DNA of 64,000 nucleotides, from the NCBI GenBank assembly GCA_000231825.2, contig JH720307.1:1388880-1452879 (forward strand), read 5' to 3'. A program made the translations under genes and the position numbers. Source of the stretch: Tetrahymena elliotti 4EA. Lineage: Eukaryota; Ciliophora; Oligohymenophorea; Hymenostomatida; Tetrahymenidae. The notes under the pieces were generated by a model. It ran no database searches, was not told the DNA's origin, and saw only the letters and a list, made by a program, of their open reading frames with translations. Within the stretch, counting starts at the first letter, position 1, and the number at the start of each line of letters is the position of its first letter. Shown piece after piece: positions 25,174-38,313 of this stretch.

Positions 25174-28137
25174 ATGGATTATTTGGAATTCGAAGGATAA
25201 GAGTGGTCATAACCAATGTAAGCGGACATGCTATGCAATAACAATACCAAGTAAAGCTAGCTTTTATAAGGAAATCTTTAGGTAATGAAGAATGGGTGCG
25301 AAATAAATGATAACTAGTCATGGACTACAGATACTTCAATACCTTCATAGGATATAGATTACCCTTCAGTATCTTATCAAATTAACAAACACTCCCCCAT
25401 GCATAGCCCATCTTATTCATAAAATAGTGCTTAATTGTTTAAAGCAAATTCATTAGAAAACAGTGTAGAAAGTTGCTACTTCAAAGATAGCCTTTCTTCT
25501 CCTGCTTTCTAGCCTAATTATTTATCCACTCCTTCAAATTATCATCAATCAGCAGGATAGTAGAAATAAATACCTTCTTCTAGTTTTAGAAAGTAGCCAC
25601 ATTCAAGCTAAGATTAATAAATTTAACTAGCAAATCCTTTTAGCAAGAAATTCTAATCTTCATTTTTAGCCCGTGAAATAGAAGGAATAGATAGCAGAAC
25701 TGGGAAAAAAGCTGACTATATTACTGACCGATATATTCCAAGCAGAAAATAATCTAAATTAAACACTTACTAAGCCTATGAATGCAATGAAAATTATAAT
25801 TATTACGAAAACCAATTTACCACTGATAGCCCTCGTGGATCAAGCACAAACAACGTATTTGTAAAGAACGCAGTAGATAAAGAAGAAATAAATTAGATCA
25901 GCATTTCTTAATTGTATAAAAACTATGTATTAGGAATCAAAGATAAAAGAATGATGAATCTTTCACTAAGTTCTGCTCATGCATTTTGCCCTTATAAAAA
26001 CTAGAACGTATTACGTTTCACAAGACCAAATGTAATAAAAGATAGTTTGTAAATAGGAACTTAAGCAAATTAGCAAAAAAGTATATTGCAGTCATCAAGC
26101 GCTTACCCCAATTAAATGTTCCTCAACTTAGAAGAAGAATAATGCTGCTCCCATCTTCGCTTTTCTCGTAAAATTTCAAAAGTTCCATTTAAAGTTCTAG
26201 ATGCTCCTGCATTATAAGACGATTTCTACCTAAATTTAATTGACTGGTCAAGTCAGAATATGCTTGCTGTTGGTTTATCATCATGTGTTTACTTGTGGAG
26301 GTAGAGTTTTATTTTTAAATAATTGTTATATTTTTAGTATTTTCTCATTAATTTAGCGATAAATGACATTTATTAGAATTTATTTTCACTAAATTTGATA
26401 CAATATTATTAAGGTCAATTCTTATCTCTAATTTACTTGTTAAATTACTTACAATTCTTTCATTCAGCAAATTATTGATCAAATCCATAGGTTTTTGGAT
26501 TCAGTCCATTGAGTTTTTTGAGAGATCTTTATTTTATTTTTTGATACATAAATCAATCAATCAATCGACCAATAAAAATAAATAACCCCATATACAAATC
26601 TAATACAAATTATAAAAAATTATCCTAAATCAATATACCATTCTCAACCAACATCAGATATAGGTTTTTCTATCTATTTTAACTCTATTTTAAGCTTAAA
26701 CTTTTTTTTAGCTTTTCTTTCAATAAATAGATACATAGATAATCAATAAATCTAATTTGGTAATGAGTAATTAATTGCTTGTTTTGAATTAAGTAAATTA
26801 TCATGAGATAAATCAATAAGAGTATTAAACAGTTTTATAGCATATATATCAATTTTTGCAATAAAAAATCACATTTTTAAAGGCCTAATTTAGAAAATTC
26901 AATAAATCAACCAATGATTTTTTTATTTTAGATTACATTTAATAGCTATTCTATTTCAACTTTAATTCACCTTTTCATATTTTTTTCTATAAATATTTAG
27001 TGCATAATCTTCAAAAGTAACCAAACTTTGTGATTTTGGAAGAACAAATGAAGTTACTTCAGTAAATTGGTCACCTAGAAGCTCTTTGATTTCAATAGGT
27101 ATTTTATTATAAGTTTTGCATTATTAATTAATCTTACCTAATAAATTAAAGGTACAAACACAGGTGAAGTAGAAATATGGGATTCAATTAAGCTTGAAAA
27201 AGTGAGAGTTTTGAAAGGTCATTCATAGAGAGTTGGAACTCTTGCATGGTAAATATTAAACAAAATTAGTTATAAATTTAAGAAATTTTAAAATAAATAA
27301 ATAAATAAATAGGAATACAAATATTTTAACTAGTGGTTCAAGAGATAAAACTATATTGCAAAGAGATTTACGTACAAAAAACTTATACGAATAAAAATTA
27401 ATTGGACACAAATAAGAAGTTTGTGGATTAAAGTGGTCATTTGATGAGTAATAACTTGCATCTGGTGGAAACGATAATAAGCTATTTGTTTGGAACATGC
27501 ATTCAAATAAGCCTATAACTAAATTTGGTAATCATAATGCTGCTGTAAAGGCTCTTGCTTGGTCACCACATTAACATGGATTACTAGTCTCTGGAGGAGG
27601 TATTTTAATTAAAATTTATACTCATAAATTTTCAAGCTTGAATAGTTTTTTTCACCTATATTTCTATATTAAAATAAAAATTAATTTTGGTGGACCAATA
27701 AATTATTATTTATTATTCTCACAATCACTGCTCTATTTTTAATTTAAATTAATTAATTTTTAATACTATCAGGTACATAAGATAGAACCATCAGATTTTG
27801 GAACACTCTTACAAGCAGATAACTAGAATGTATTGAAACTGGAAGTTAAGTCTGCAATTTGATTTTTAGTAAAAATGTAAATGAGCTTGTAAGCACTCAT
27901 GGATACAGCTAAAATTAAATAATTATATGGAGTTATCCAGAAATGGAAAAGTTAATCACTCTTACTGGCCATTCTTGCAGAGTCCTATACCTAGCCATGA
28001 GCCCTGATGGGTAAACTATAGTAACAGGTGCAGGTGATGAAACCTTAAGATTTTGGAATGTATTCCCAAGTAACAAAGAAAAATAAATCGATGAATCTAG
28101 TTCTTTTCTATTATCTAAAAATCACGATTTAAGATGA
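25174..28137 (+). CDS. APC/C activator Cdh1/Fizzy-related (WD40)
   Basis: Five exons (25174-26300, 27001-27098, 27152-27248, 27313-27599, 27773-28137) sum to 657 aa. A long Ser/Gln-rich N-terminus leads to the C-box DRYIPSR at about residue 184, which docks on the anaphase-promoting complex. RKISKVPFKVLDAPAL and DDFYLNLIDWSS, diagnostic of Cdh1/Fzr rather than Cdc20, open the seven-blade WD40 propeller. WD-like blades follow (CVYLWR, VEIWDS, KLFVWNMH, RFWNT, IIWSYPEME, LRFWNVFPS). The C-terminus is Leu-Arg, equivalent to the IR tail that binds APC3/Cdc27. Role: substrate recognition for ubiquitination of cyclins at mitotic exit and G1, here presumably including macronuclear division. All introns but the first are under about 180 nt. 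Confidence 0.94.
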
Positions 28138-29126
28138 AAAAGTAGTGAAATTAACAAAAAATTTAAAAGTTTTCAATTAAATCTAATCTTATGATTAATT
28201 TGAAAGACAATTACTAATATAATAAATACCTACCTATACAAATAATATAATCTTTAACCAAAGAATCTTAACAAAATTTAATCAGATAAATAAACACAGA
28301 AAAAATATTTAATAACCTACCAACCTTTGCTATTGAAAAAAAATTTAATAGTGGTAATTCTTAATAAGCTCACTTATGAATTATTCTTAAATAACCTATT
28401 CATTCTTAAATTAATTTAATAAATATTAAAATTTTAATCTAAATTTTTCATAATGAAATAATATTGTATAAAACCTATATCAATTTATTATTGTATTTTT
28501 ATTCTTCTTATCCAAATTCTCCTAACTATTCTCTTTATTTAACAAAATCGCAACAAATGATATTTAATTAAAGTATTCTTTTAAACACTAGAGTTCATTT
28601 TTGTATTTAATAGTTCTCATTCGTTTTTACATTTTAAAATTCAAATATAAAAAAATAAGTGAAAGTTCATTTCTTCTTTTAAATCAATTTTTTTATAAAG
28701 TTATGTAAAAATAAAAAATGTCTTTCAGATTTTTATATTTGAAAGATATTAAGGAAATATAAAAATATTTTTCATTTATAAGCATATTAAAAATGTTTAC
28801 TTCATGACAAAAACCAATTTTAAATTTTAAATTAAATATATTTTAAGCAAGTATTTATTTACATATGTAAATTTAAACTGTAAATTAAAGCTTTTTAAAA
28901 AATTAAAGGTTTAGAGATTGATTGATAAAAAAAAAGGTTATCATCCTTAACAAATTTAGAATTTAAAATAACAAGATAGAATATTTAAAGATAAAATTGT
29001 GGTTATACTAAGCCTTTTGTTTACATTTTAAATAAAAAAAATAGTTGAGTTACTTTTATAATATTTACAACTTTCTGAGATTATTTTTTCTCATCATTTG
29101 AAAAGTTTATTTTTAGATATTGTTTT
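28138..29126. other. Intergenic between convergent genes
   Basis: About 1 kb of A/T-rich DNA. Neither strand shows a coding-like segment. Confidence 0.5.
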
Positions 29127-30580
29127 TCATTATTTTTTTTATTATTCAGCCCATTTCAAAATAGCTTTATAGAAAGAGTCAGATCCTAGTAATTTTGAAA
29201 TAAAATAAATATAATTTTGACTACCTTTTATAAATAAATATATTAATTACCATCAAGAGTTTACATAAAGTGACTTTAATCTAAACCTAAGGAAGCAAGA
29301 ACAGCACCTCCTTCTTTAGAATTTAAAGCTTTTTCTAAGGATTCTAAAGCTTATTAGAATTATGGACTAATTAAATTATCTTTTAAATTTTAGAGGTCTT
29401 ATTATCCTTCAGGTAAGTGTCTAAAAATTAATGCAAAAATTTAATAATTTAAAATTTTGGTTTTTAATTTACTAAATTAGTTCTTTTTGGACTTCTTCAT
29501 CATTTACTAATTCCATTAAATTTTCTTTAGTCAATACTTCAAAGAAATTGGGAGCTAATTTGTCAAATTAAAATAAATTTTAAGTCGAATTGAAAAAATT
29601 TACTTTCTTATTATCTTTACTATTGCTACATCTATTGTAAAAATTACAGAGCTCTATCATTTTAGTTTCCTCCTCTTTAATTTAACATATTATTAAACAT
29701 TGTTTAAAATTAAGAACCAAAAAGATCGGCATTTATTAAATTTTGTTAACCAGTTTAAGCTGATTATTAAGGTTATGATTAAGAAGATGATTGCTATGAA
29801 AGAGATTCTTGTGGTTGAGAAAGAGAAGACGATTCATCGATCATTAACTATTCAATATCAAAATCAATAATTTCTTATACTCTGGTAGTAATTTCATTGT
29901 CTTTTGAGACATCTTTTTCCTTAATAAATACAAAAAATAATTTAATTAAAAGATAATCGAGAGTAAGGTTTGTTTGATTTCTATATAGAAATCTGATCTC
30001 CTTGTAAAAAAATATTATCAGAATTCAATAAAATCTGTTTAAATTATAGTGTTCTTACTTAAATCCAAAAGAAGTATCTGGAGTCATCACATTAAAATCT
30101 TAAAACTGTAACTCTTTTCATTTGTTTTGATAATTCTAATGAAGCATCACCTTACATTACAGCATATTCCTTTATTTTAAAAATATAAATCAAATCAACT
30201 TTGATATCTATTAAATTTATCAAATAGAATAAAAATCCAATAAAAAACTATAATTCTAATTTTTTACAAACTCAGGTTAAGTAGCTCCTTCAGGTGTCCA
30301 AGTAAAAGGTTTTTCTCCATCTAAAGTCTTTATTTATTTAATTATTAAAAATCCTATTAGTAAGCATTATACTTTTTTTTGTAAAAGAAAAATAAATATA
30401 AATATACGCATCCAATCTTAACTGTTCCTTTTCTCTTATCGGCAGTTACCTTTTTAGTGTTAGGATCTAATTGCATAATACCTGCCTTAAATGAATATTC
30501 TTTGACCTATTTGTATATAATATATTCTAAATTCTAATTGCTAATCATTAAAGTTTTATTTTTACAAAATCTTAACTCAT
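29127..30580 (-). CDS. RPN13: 26S proteasome ubiquitin receptor Rpn13/ADRM1
   Basis: Eight small exons (30566-30580, 30408-30506, 30268-30327, 30059-30169, 29604-29919, 29473-29554, 29251-29420, 29127-29185) sum to 303 aa with matching phases. The N-terminal Pru domain (FKAGIMQLDPNTKKVTADKR, TWTPEGATQPEF, RVTVLRFQCDDSRYFFWIQ) binds ubiquitin and Rpn2. A Ser/Gln linker leads to the C-terminal DEUBAD helices (LVNDEEVQKELIQHLPEGQQ, ISPQFQQALESLEKAL, GGAVLASLGLD), which recruit the deubiquitinase UCH37. The protein docks on the 19S particle in cytosol and nucleus. The first exon is only five codons (MSQDF), fixed by the phase-0 join. Confidence 0.92.
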
Positions 30581-30587
30581 TTTCTAT

Positions 30588-30782
30588 TCAAAAATTAATG
30601 TGTATCTTTTTATTTGTTTGAAATTTTTATTTATTAATTATTTTCAGATTTTTAAAATTTAATTAATTTGATAAGTACATCATCCTATCCTATGTATATT
30701 GCTTAAGTATCCTCATCAATTCAAAAATTTGAGTAAATGTTCACTTCTACTAACCTTACTTTCCTTCTAACAATGAAAGCAT
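30588..30782 (-). CDS. Possible 48-aa gene upstream of Rpn13
   Basis: An ATG exon (30760-30782, MLSLLEGK) joins across a 48-nt GTAAGG...GATGAG intron to 30588-30711 (ILKQYTQDRMMYLSNQ). The last third is A/T-rich and doubtful. An alternative frame through the same exons (DTQAIYIGQDDVLIKLIKF) also looks coding, so the product is uncertain. Confidence 0.3.
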
Positions 30783-31320
30783 AAAAGTTGATATATTAAA
30801 TATTGATCAATTAAAATTATTTTTACTTCAAACTAAGTTTAAATTATTTAACAAAAGAAAATGTTAAATGAATTAATGGTTAAAAAACTCATTTTTTAAA
30901 GAATTAGTTTCACAAAATTTTAAGTTAAGATAGAATCAAAACATGATTTGATTGATTGATATATAGATAGTTATAATAAATGAAGATGATAAATTAAAAT
31001 ATATTAATAATCTTGATACGAATAATTTGTTGTTTTTGTAATTATTGTTGTTGGTATTGATTGATATTGGTAGTAGTAAAATTTAAGTTTAAGTTTATTA
31101 ATTAAAAACTTCTATATTATTTTATATTAAACTATTAAAGGTAAAGTGCTAGATAGATTTAGTCAATTTAATTTAGATATTCTTTATCCTATCCTTTTTT
31201 TTTGATTACTTTTTTGGTCATTATTTTATTGGATATTGTAAATATACAACGATGAATTTCGAAACTAGATTTAAATATTTCTATTAAAGAAATTATCTAA
31301 AAAAAATTATAGTTAATAGA
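30783..31320. other. Intergenic AT-rich DNA
   Basis: No gene seen. It contains short TTG/GTT-rich repeats around 31020-31075. Confidence 0.45.
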
Positions 31321-32244
31321 TCAGCCACACTATCATCTTTTGATTTATTAAGACTACTAGCGATTTATTGTACTACTATTCTTAGCATCGTTACTTAGAC
31401 AACAACCACATATACTAGCAAAAACTGATTTGCTTTTGCCACCATTATATATGCCATCTTTATCATAGCTACCATTAAGTGAGTTATATTTTCTATTAGT
31501 TGGTTATGTTTCTTTTATATGATCTAGGTTTGTTTTTCTCCAAGTACGAATATCGTATCTAATATTAATTAAGTGTTTATATTATAAATCATGAACAGTA
31601 CATACAGTGTCCAAGAAGCGCAATGATGAGCTTTAAATTAGATCCAAATACTAGTTTTCAATATCTTTAACATTTTCTATGATCAGCTCAGATATAAATT
31701 TTTCCTTATTCGGGTAGTGAATATCATTTTCAAATGTCATTAAGCAAATGCTTTCTTATATATTATTTAAAATGTCCAACAAATTTTTCCACATTACACT
31801 GAATTAAATAAGGGCTTGCTTTTTCTCTTCAATAGTTGCAAGTCCTCCTAATGTTTCAACCAAACGACTATTAGAAATATTATCAATAGCTGTGACAAAA
31901 TTCTTTTTTAGCTATTCTATCAAATTATATCCATTCATTTTAAGATAACTTTTATTTGATGTTGGAGAAAGTTGCATATTTGTGTTTCCTTAATTATTTT
32001 GATTTGTGTTTGTGTCTATTAGTAAATCTTCTCTCTTTTGGATTGTTCCCATAGGAAGAACTCCTACTGTATTAGTATTTTGGTTCATTGTTCCTTAAAC
32101 ATTGATGTTATATGGGGTATTGTTATTCGTATTGTCTCCCTTATTAATTAACTTTGGTGTACCATTTCTTATCTATGGAGAGTTAGCAGCTGTTCCTGTT
32201 TGTTAAACATTAGCTGCTGGATATACCCTAGTAGGATTATTCAT
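31321..32244 (-). CDS. Unknown 307-aa protein
   Basis: A single exon of 308 codons from ATG 32244 to TGA 31321, with frequent TAA/TAG Gln codons. The first 100 residues are Asn/Gln/Thr/Pro-rich and probably disordered (MNNPTRVYPAANVQQTGTA). The middle (SNSRLVETLGGLATIEEKKQ to about residue 250) is helical and may form a coiled-coil bundle. It ends with a Cys cluster SICGCC and a Ser/Gln tail with KRQQCG. There is no signal peptide or membrane segment. The Cys cluster and the near-C-terminal Cys could be lipidated, but this is only inference. No family recognised. Confidence 0.7.
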
Positions 32245-33596
32245 GAAATTGTATTAAGCTAATAAAATTCACTATTAAACTACCTTAATCTCCTAATACA
32301 AATCTCTATTATCTTGCTACTCGATTTACAAAAATAAGATTATAAAGGTTTGATTGTTTTTATTAGCTCTTTATATTTTATAATAAATTAACTAATTAAT
32401 CAATCAAATCAATCAATAAATTAAATAGTAAATTAATGAATAAATCAATATTGAATGCAATCAATCAGTCAGTCAATTAATTAATCAATAATAACTTTCT
32501 TGTTTATAAATAAATTTCTTTTTATCGCTCTTAAAATCTACTGTTATATATTAACGCCATACACTTTATTTATATATAATCAAGCTCTCCAAACACTCAT
32601 AAGGTTCAAATTTTAACCTTGTTTCAGATATAAGAATATAAGATACCGACATAAATATTGATGTTTATTTTAGTTTTTTCAAAGCTACAATAAATTTATT
32701 TAGGTCATTTAGTAGAGTGAATATAATTACCTGTCAAAAATTAAAATTTATAATTAAAATATTTATATCATTTCTTTAATAAAATCTAAATAGCTTCTCA
32801 TTTTTTCATAATAACTTGAAATAATAAAACTTCATTTAACATCAATTTTTTTATTTTAAAAACATATTTTTTAAATTAAAAAAATTTAAAAGGTTTTAAG
32901 AGAATGAAAATGCTTTAATTTTTTATAGTTAAGAATAGAATGATTAAAATTTTTAAACATGTTGAATTAAACTAATACAAATAAAATTCAAGATAAGCAA
33001 TTTTTTTAGATCAATAAACACAATTTTGATTCAGGTTTTTCAGGCTAATTTAAATAACTGAAAATTATCATCAATTTAAAATTCATTTCTTAAAATTTAG
33101 CTAAATAAAAATATAATAATTCCGTTATGTTGTTTATAAGTAATCAAATAAAAGCAAAAGTCTAGAATTAGCAATCATAATTAATTATTATTACTTCAAA
33201 ATTTTTTCATTAATCAAGATGGAAATATAAAATTTGGCAAAAATAAATAAACAAATTAATTTTCTTAAAATAATAAATATCTGAAAAAAATAATAATTTT
33301 GTTTTTGCTTTTTTATGTTTAAATATGGACACCAATAATGTGAAAAATTTTTAAATTGATACAAGATTTGTAATTTCTATTTAACAAACAAAAATAAATA
33401 GTTATTAAAAATTAAATAATTTTGACAAAATGAAAAAAATTTAAATTCACGGAAATAGTGAAAATAAATAAAGCTTAAAATAAAATTATTCCTGTTACAT
33501 TTAAATTTTAATGAGTATTTAAAAATGTGTTTAAGATTTATGGTTTGTATTTAATTAAAATTTCTCTTAATTTATTAAATAAAAATAAAATAATTG
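32245..33596. other. Intergenic, simple ATCA repeats
   Basis: Shared 5' region of divergent genes. 32395-32495 is a degenerate ATCA/ATTA tandem stretch. The remainder is A/T-rich with no coding signal. Confidence 0.45.
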
Positions 33597-34180
33597 ATGT
33601 TGGAAAATAAAAAAGAAACTACTATAAATTTACTAATTGTTGGTGATAAGTATGTAGGAAAGACTTCTATATTAAATAGATTCTATAAAGATTCATTTTC
33701 ATAGGATGAATTTTGCTTTCATTTAATGAAATTAAATATTGTAAATTTAATACAAAAAATTTTCTCTTCAAAAATTATTAGTAAAATAAGGATTATTTAA
33801 TTCGCCATTGGGATATATAGAGTAATGAAAATTATAAAAGTTTAACACCAAATTATTATAAGAATCAATAAGGACTTGTTTTCATTTATGATATCACATC
33901 AAGAAAATCTTTTGAACATATATCAAGTTGGGTACTTGATAGTTAGGTTAACTTAACTGATCCTAAAAGAATATTTTCAATTTTAATTGGAACTAAATGC
34001 GATTTATATTAATAGAGGTAAGTTCCATTAACTGAAGGGTAAGAATTAGCTAACTAACATGGATTATAATTTTATGAAGTATCTGCTGTCAATGCTTAAA
34101 ATGTGAAAGAATCATTTTCAGAACTAATAAATCAAGCTATCTCAAGACAATAAATAGATGAAATAAAATCATATAAATGA
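33597..34180 (+). CDS. Divergent Rab-like small GTPase
   Basis: Exons 33597-33740 and 33782-34180 flank a 41-nt intron and give 180 aa. G1 is intact (GDKYVGKTS). G4 is TKCD and G5 is SAV. G3 is abnormal: WDIQSNENYKSL stands where Rabs have WDTAGQERFRSL, so the DxxG glycine and the catalytic Gln are lost. The rest of the switch II region is Rab-like (LTPNYYKNQQGLVFIYDITS). The C-terminus (RQQIDEIKSYK) lacks the prenylation cysteines needed for stable membrane attachment. It probably binds GTP, may hardly hydrolyse it, and acts soluble or via a partner. RabL/IFT27-like proteins are an alternative. Confidence 0.82.
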
Positions 34181-34443
34181 ATTTATCTAAAATAATCAAT
34201 AAATAAATATATTGCTAACTTATGAATTTGTCTGTTGATTATATTAATTAGGTTTTTATAATTTTTATGATATTTTGTTAACTAAACTGAAACAAGTTAG
34301 GTATTAAATTTTATTGACTTAAAAATTAATTTGATTGTAAAAAATTAAAAAAATATTTAATTAAAAAAATGAATTTTTTTTTCACTAAAATTGAAATAAT
34401 TTAATCAGTTGAATAATGAAAAAACTTAATTACAAAAAAATAA

Positions 34444-37400
34444 TCATAAAATAAATTTCATGTTATTCTTACGTATTTATTCTTGTTTTAGACATATTCT
34501 TTTATTCATTTCATATAAATTTGATCTCCTTTTATCATTAGCCAAACAATAATATTAATGAGCATTGATAAAATTCTGTTTTTAATAGTACGCGTTTCCA
34601 ATTATTAAAAAAGAATCATTCATTGGTAAATTTTAGAATTTTTTTAAAGCATTTAAACATTCTTCTATTTTTCCTTATTCTAATAAGGTTTAGAGAGTTA
34701 AAATTTAGGCTTTTGGTTTACAGTTACGATTTTCACTATTTAAATTTAACTTAAGTTACTAAAGTGCTAATTCATAATTTGAGGTAAGTAAGTATATTTC
34801 AGCTAATATGTTATTGTAAAATGGTTAATACCTTTGGTCATGATTGACTAACTAAAGAAATATTTTTTTTGGAAATAAAAATTAACAATTTAAGAAACAA
34901 GCTTTGCTTAGTACATGAAGGCATTCTATATCTATAAATTTTTTGTTTAATTAGAAGCTTTTCAGTAAATTTTCAATAGCTATTTCATACCTACCTTACT
35001 TTACAAATAAAATACCAATATTAAAGTAATAGAGGTAGTCTGAAGGATTGAATTAATTATATTTTTCATAGCATAAAATTGCATCTTCTAATCTACTGCA
35101 TCTAGAATATAAATTTGCTAGATTTATGTAAGCCTATTTTGATGGTTTCAATTCAATAAGCTTTAAATAAGTTTGAATGGCTTCTTTTTACTACTGAGAT
35201 TTTGAGTAAGCCTATGCTAAATAATCATAACATTCTTCATTATTAGGATCTATTTAAAGACTTTCAAGTAAGAATTTTATAGAATTTTCGTATTCTTATA
35301 ATTAAAGATAAGTTTCACCTAAATACATTAAGCTTGGTGCATATTTAGGATCTATAGATATAGATTAATGGAAATACTTTAATGCAGAATCATATTCCCC
35401 TATTAATGAATAGCAATTTCCTAAACTATATAATGTACTTTCATCATATTGATCTAATTTTAAGATAGCATCATAATAAAATATAGCCTTATGATATTCT
35501 TTTTTATCTTCGTAAATATTTGCTAAACAATTTGCACATTCTTTGTCATGAGGGTTAAGCTTAAAACAACTTTCAAATGCTTTAATAGAATTTGGTATGT
35601 CATTATTACTTTAAAAAAGTATTCCCATATTGTAATAGCAGTCATAATCTTCAGGGTCTAGGTTGATGCATTTTTAGAAACAATCTAAAGCATCTTGAAA
35701 CCTATTGAGCATTTTATAACTGTTCCCCATACCCATGTAACATGTTGAGTTTTTAGGGTTTATTTCTAAACACTTTTGGTAGTTTTTTAATGACTCTTCA
35801 TATTATTAAATTTTCTTGTATGCATTTCCTAAGTTCAAAAAGTTCAAGTCATTCTAAGGATTAATTTCTAAATCTTTTTTGTAACAAAAAATAGCTTCAT
35901 CTATCATTTTCATTTTGTAAAATATTGCTCCAGTTTCAAAATAATTTGTTTTTGAATCTTAAACAACAGCTTCTAAACAAGTGTAAGCCTTTTCTAAATC
36001 CCCACATTTCATGTAAATAGAAATTAAATAGTAAATAGATTAATCCTTTAAAATATCATTTTAATTAATTCTTTCAAAATATTATTTAGCACTATCATAA
36101 TCACTATTTTTATAGCAATTTATACCTAAATTTCGTAAAGAAATTGTGTTTTTAGGATCTATATCCAAACACTATTTATATGCATTCACAGCTTCTTATT
36201 ACTTTTCTTATGCTTCATATACTTTAGCTAAATTTTACAATCCAATACAACTTTAAGGCTCTTGCTCAACATATTATTAGAATGAATGAATAGATTTCTC
36301 ATACTACTTTGATAAAAAATAAATTTCACCAATTTATAATAAAATTTTACTATTGTTTTGTTATTGTTTCAAAATTTTAATAGCTTCTTCATGAAACCCT
36401 TGTTTAGTTAATAAGCTAGCATATCCAAAAATGCAATCTAAATCATTAGGGGTTAATAAAATTAACCTTTCATAGTAACCTAAACCTTCATAATAATAAT
36501 TTAGTTATATACAACATTTTATTGCACCTTTTAAACCTTCAATACTTTTTGAATCAATTTTAATAACTTTTTAGTAACATTTTAAGGATGTTTTCAAATA
36601 TTTAAACTCAAAATATATAGGAGCAATCTGAATCAGTTAATTAATATTTAATTCTACATTTATAACATTTATAACTTTTTTAAGGGTACATTTTGCTTCT
36701 TTTATCTTATGTTATTCTTTTTATATTAAAGCTATCTCAATAATGCTTTGATTATTATTAGAATCTTCTTCTACAGATTTTTGAAAATATTTTTCTGCTT
36801 TGGATTAATCTACTTTTTAATAGATAGTTCCTAAATGAAAATAGGGTTCAGAATTATTGTGATAAATGTTTTAATTAATACTTTTTTTTAGCAAGGTTAT
36901 CGATTCATTAATATTTCCTTTTTAGTATTAGCAAATCCCTTAATATATTAGTGAAAAGTAATCTTATGGGAATATTTAGGCGTATGATGTAAGATATTAC
37001 ATTGACTCATCATATTTTTATAAGGAATTGCAAACTTATCCCAAGTCTAAATAAACTTTTGGTGTTTATTTCTAGAAATCTTATGAAAAAAGATAATTTA
37101 AATTTTAATATGAATCATTAAACTCTTTAAGTTAAAACTAAAATCTGCTTAATATATATACCCATTCTAAATTTTAGGGTTACTTTTGTTTGCACTCTTA
37201 AATAAAATCAAAAAAATAATTCTAAATTTATTATTTTAACTCTTAATTTAGCGAATATAATACATCTAAAATACTTGATTCAAGTATCTTGTTTAGAAAT
37301 TTGATTGTTTCAGAAAATTAATCTAATTCTATTTTCTTCAATATTCCAGAGACAAAATGCTCAAATAAGGATGAATCTATCTTACAAGCCATCTAAATCA

Positions 37401-38313
37401 TCTAGAAAGAAAGCTATTGATCACTATAATCATCACTAATAGCAAAATTCCACATTTTTAATACAGTTTATTCATTCTATAATTTATTTTAAATCTCTCT
37501 AAATTACTTAATTAGATCATCAATGTTTGGTCTTTAATTAGGAAGAGGTTTTAGTATTCTTTTTAGAATATCATTTAATTCATTTCCAATCCAACCAACA
37601 GAAGAGTCTTTCTAATATAAATCCATTATTTCCTTTTCATTCATTCCAGCCATCTAGCAAACACATATCCCAAAGCTCCAAATATTTGTGGATTTATTTT
37701 CAAAATATTTTTCAGGTTCTTAATTTAGTGAATTTAAAGTTTCAGGGGGATTAAGAATAATATTTTAATGATCTACTGTAGACTAAATATTAACAAGATA
37801 TTATGTATTAACCTTATAAAGTTTAACAATGCCTTTAGCATCTACAAAAATATTATCTAAACTTAATTAATAGAAGAGATACTTTTTTGTATGAATAAGA
37901 CTCATGCATTATAATATCTATAAACTAAAATCCACAATTAGGAATTCAATAGCTGGATTTCTTGCAATTATATTATTCAAGCAATAAGCCTAATACTCAA
38001 ATGATTCAAAAGTAATAATAGTAAAAAGCTCAGTCTAATAAATTTCAGCTTATTTCAGAATATTCCTATTGTTACATTCTTTTAAAATTTCATATTATTT
38101 CTATAATGATTCTTTTGATTCAAAGTTTTGATTATGTTATTCAGCATCATTTTCATAATGAGTAATTGCTAACACAGATATTTCTAAATTAGATTAAGAA
38201 CTTAAAGCTTTATAGAATTTCCTATTAAAGTTTGGCTATGAAAATAAAACAATATTCTAAAGCAACAATTATCCTTAAAGATATTCGCCGATTTATTTAT
38301 CAATAGTTTCCAT
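34444..38313 (-). CDS. Pseudokinase-like domain plus TPR array
   Basis: One exon of 1290 codons (both ends in one frame) encodes 1289 aa. The first 260 residues keep the kinase fold landmarks PPE, NIWSFGICVCQMAG and LPNQRPNIDDL. The catalytic loop, however, reads YQLSLDNIFVD instead of HRDLKxxN and the DFG site is KLYKV, so phosphotransfer is unlikely. The remaining about 900 residues are some 18-20 tetratricopeptide repeats with textbook spacing (YNNLGNAYKK, CYMGMGNSYKML, SLMYLGETYLQLQEYENSI). TPR superhelices bind other proteins, so this is probably a scaffold regulated by its pseudokinase head. Proteins of this build are expanded in Tetrahymena. No membrane segment. Confidence 0.82.

Noticed and set aside
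32395..32495. ATCA repeats as a CRISPR-like or mobile repeat
   Set aside because: Degenerate 4-bp simple repeat with no spacers or inverted ends.
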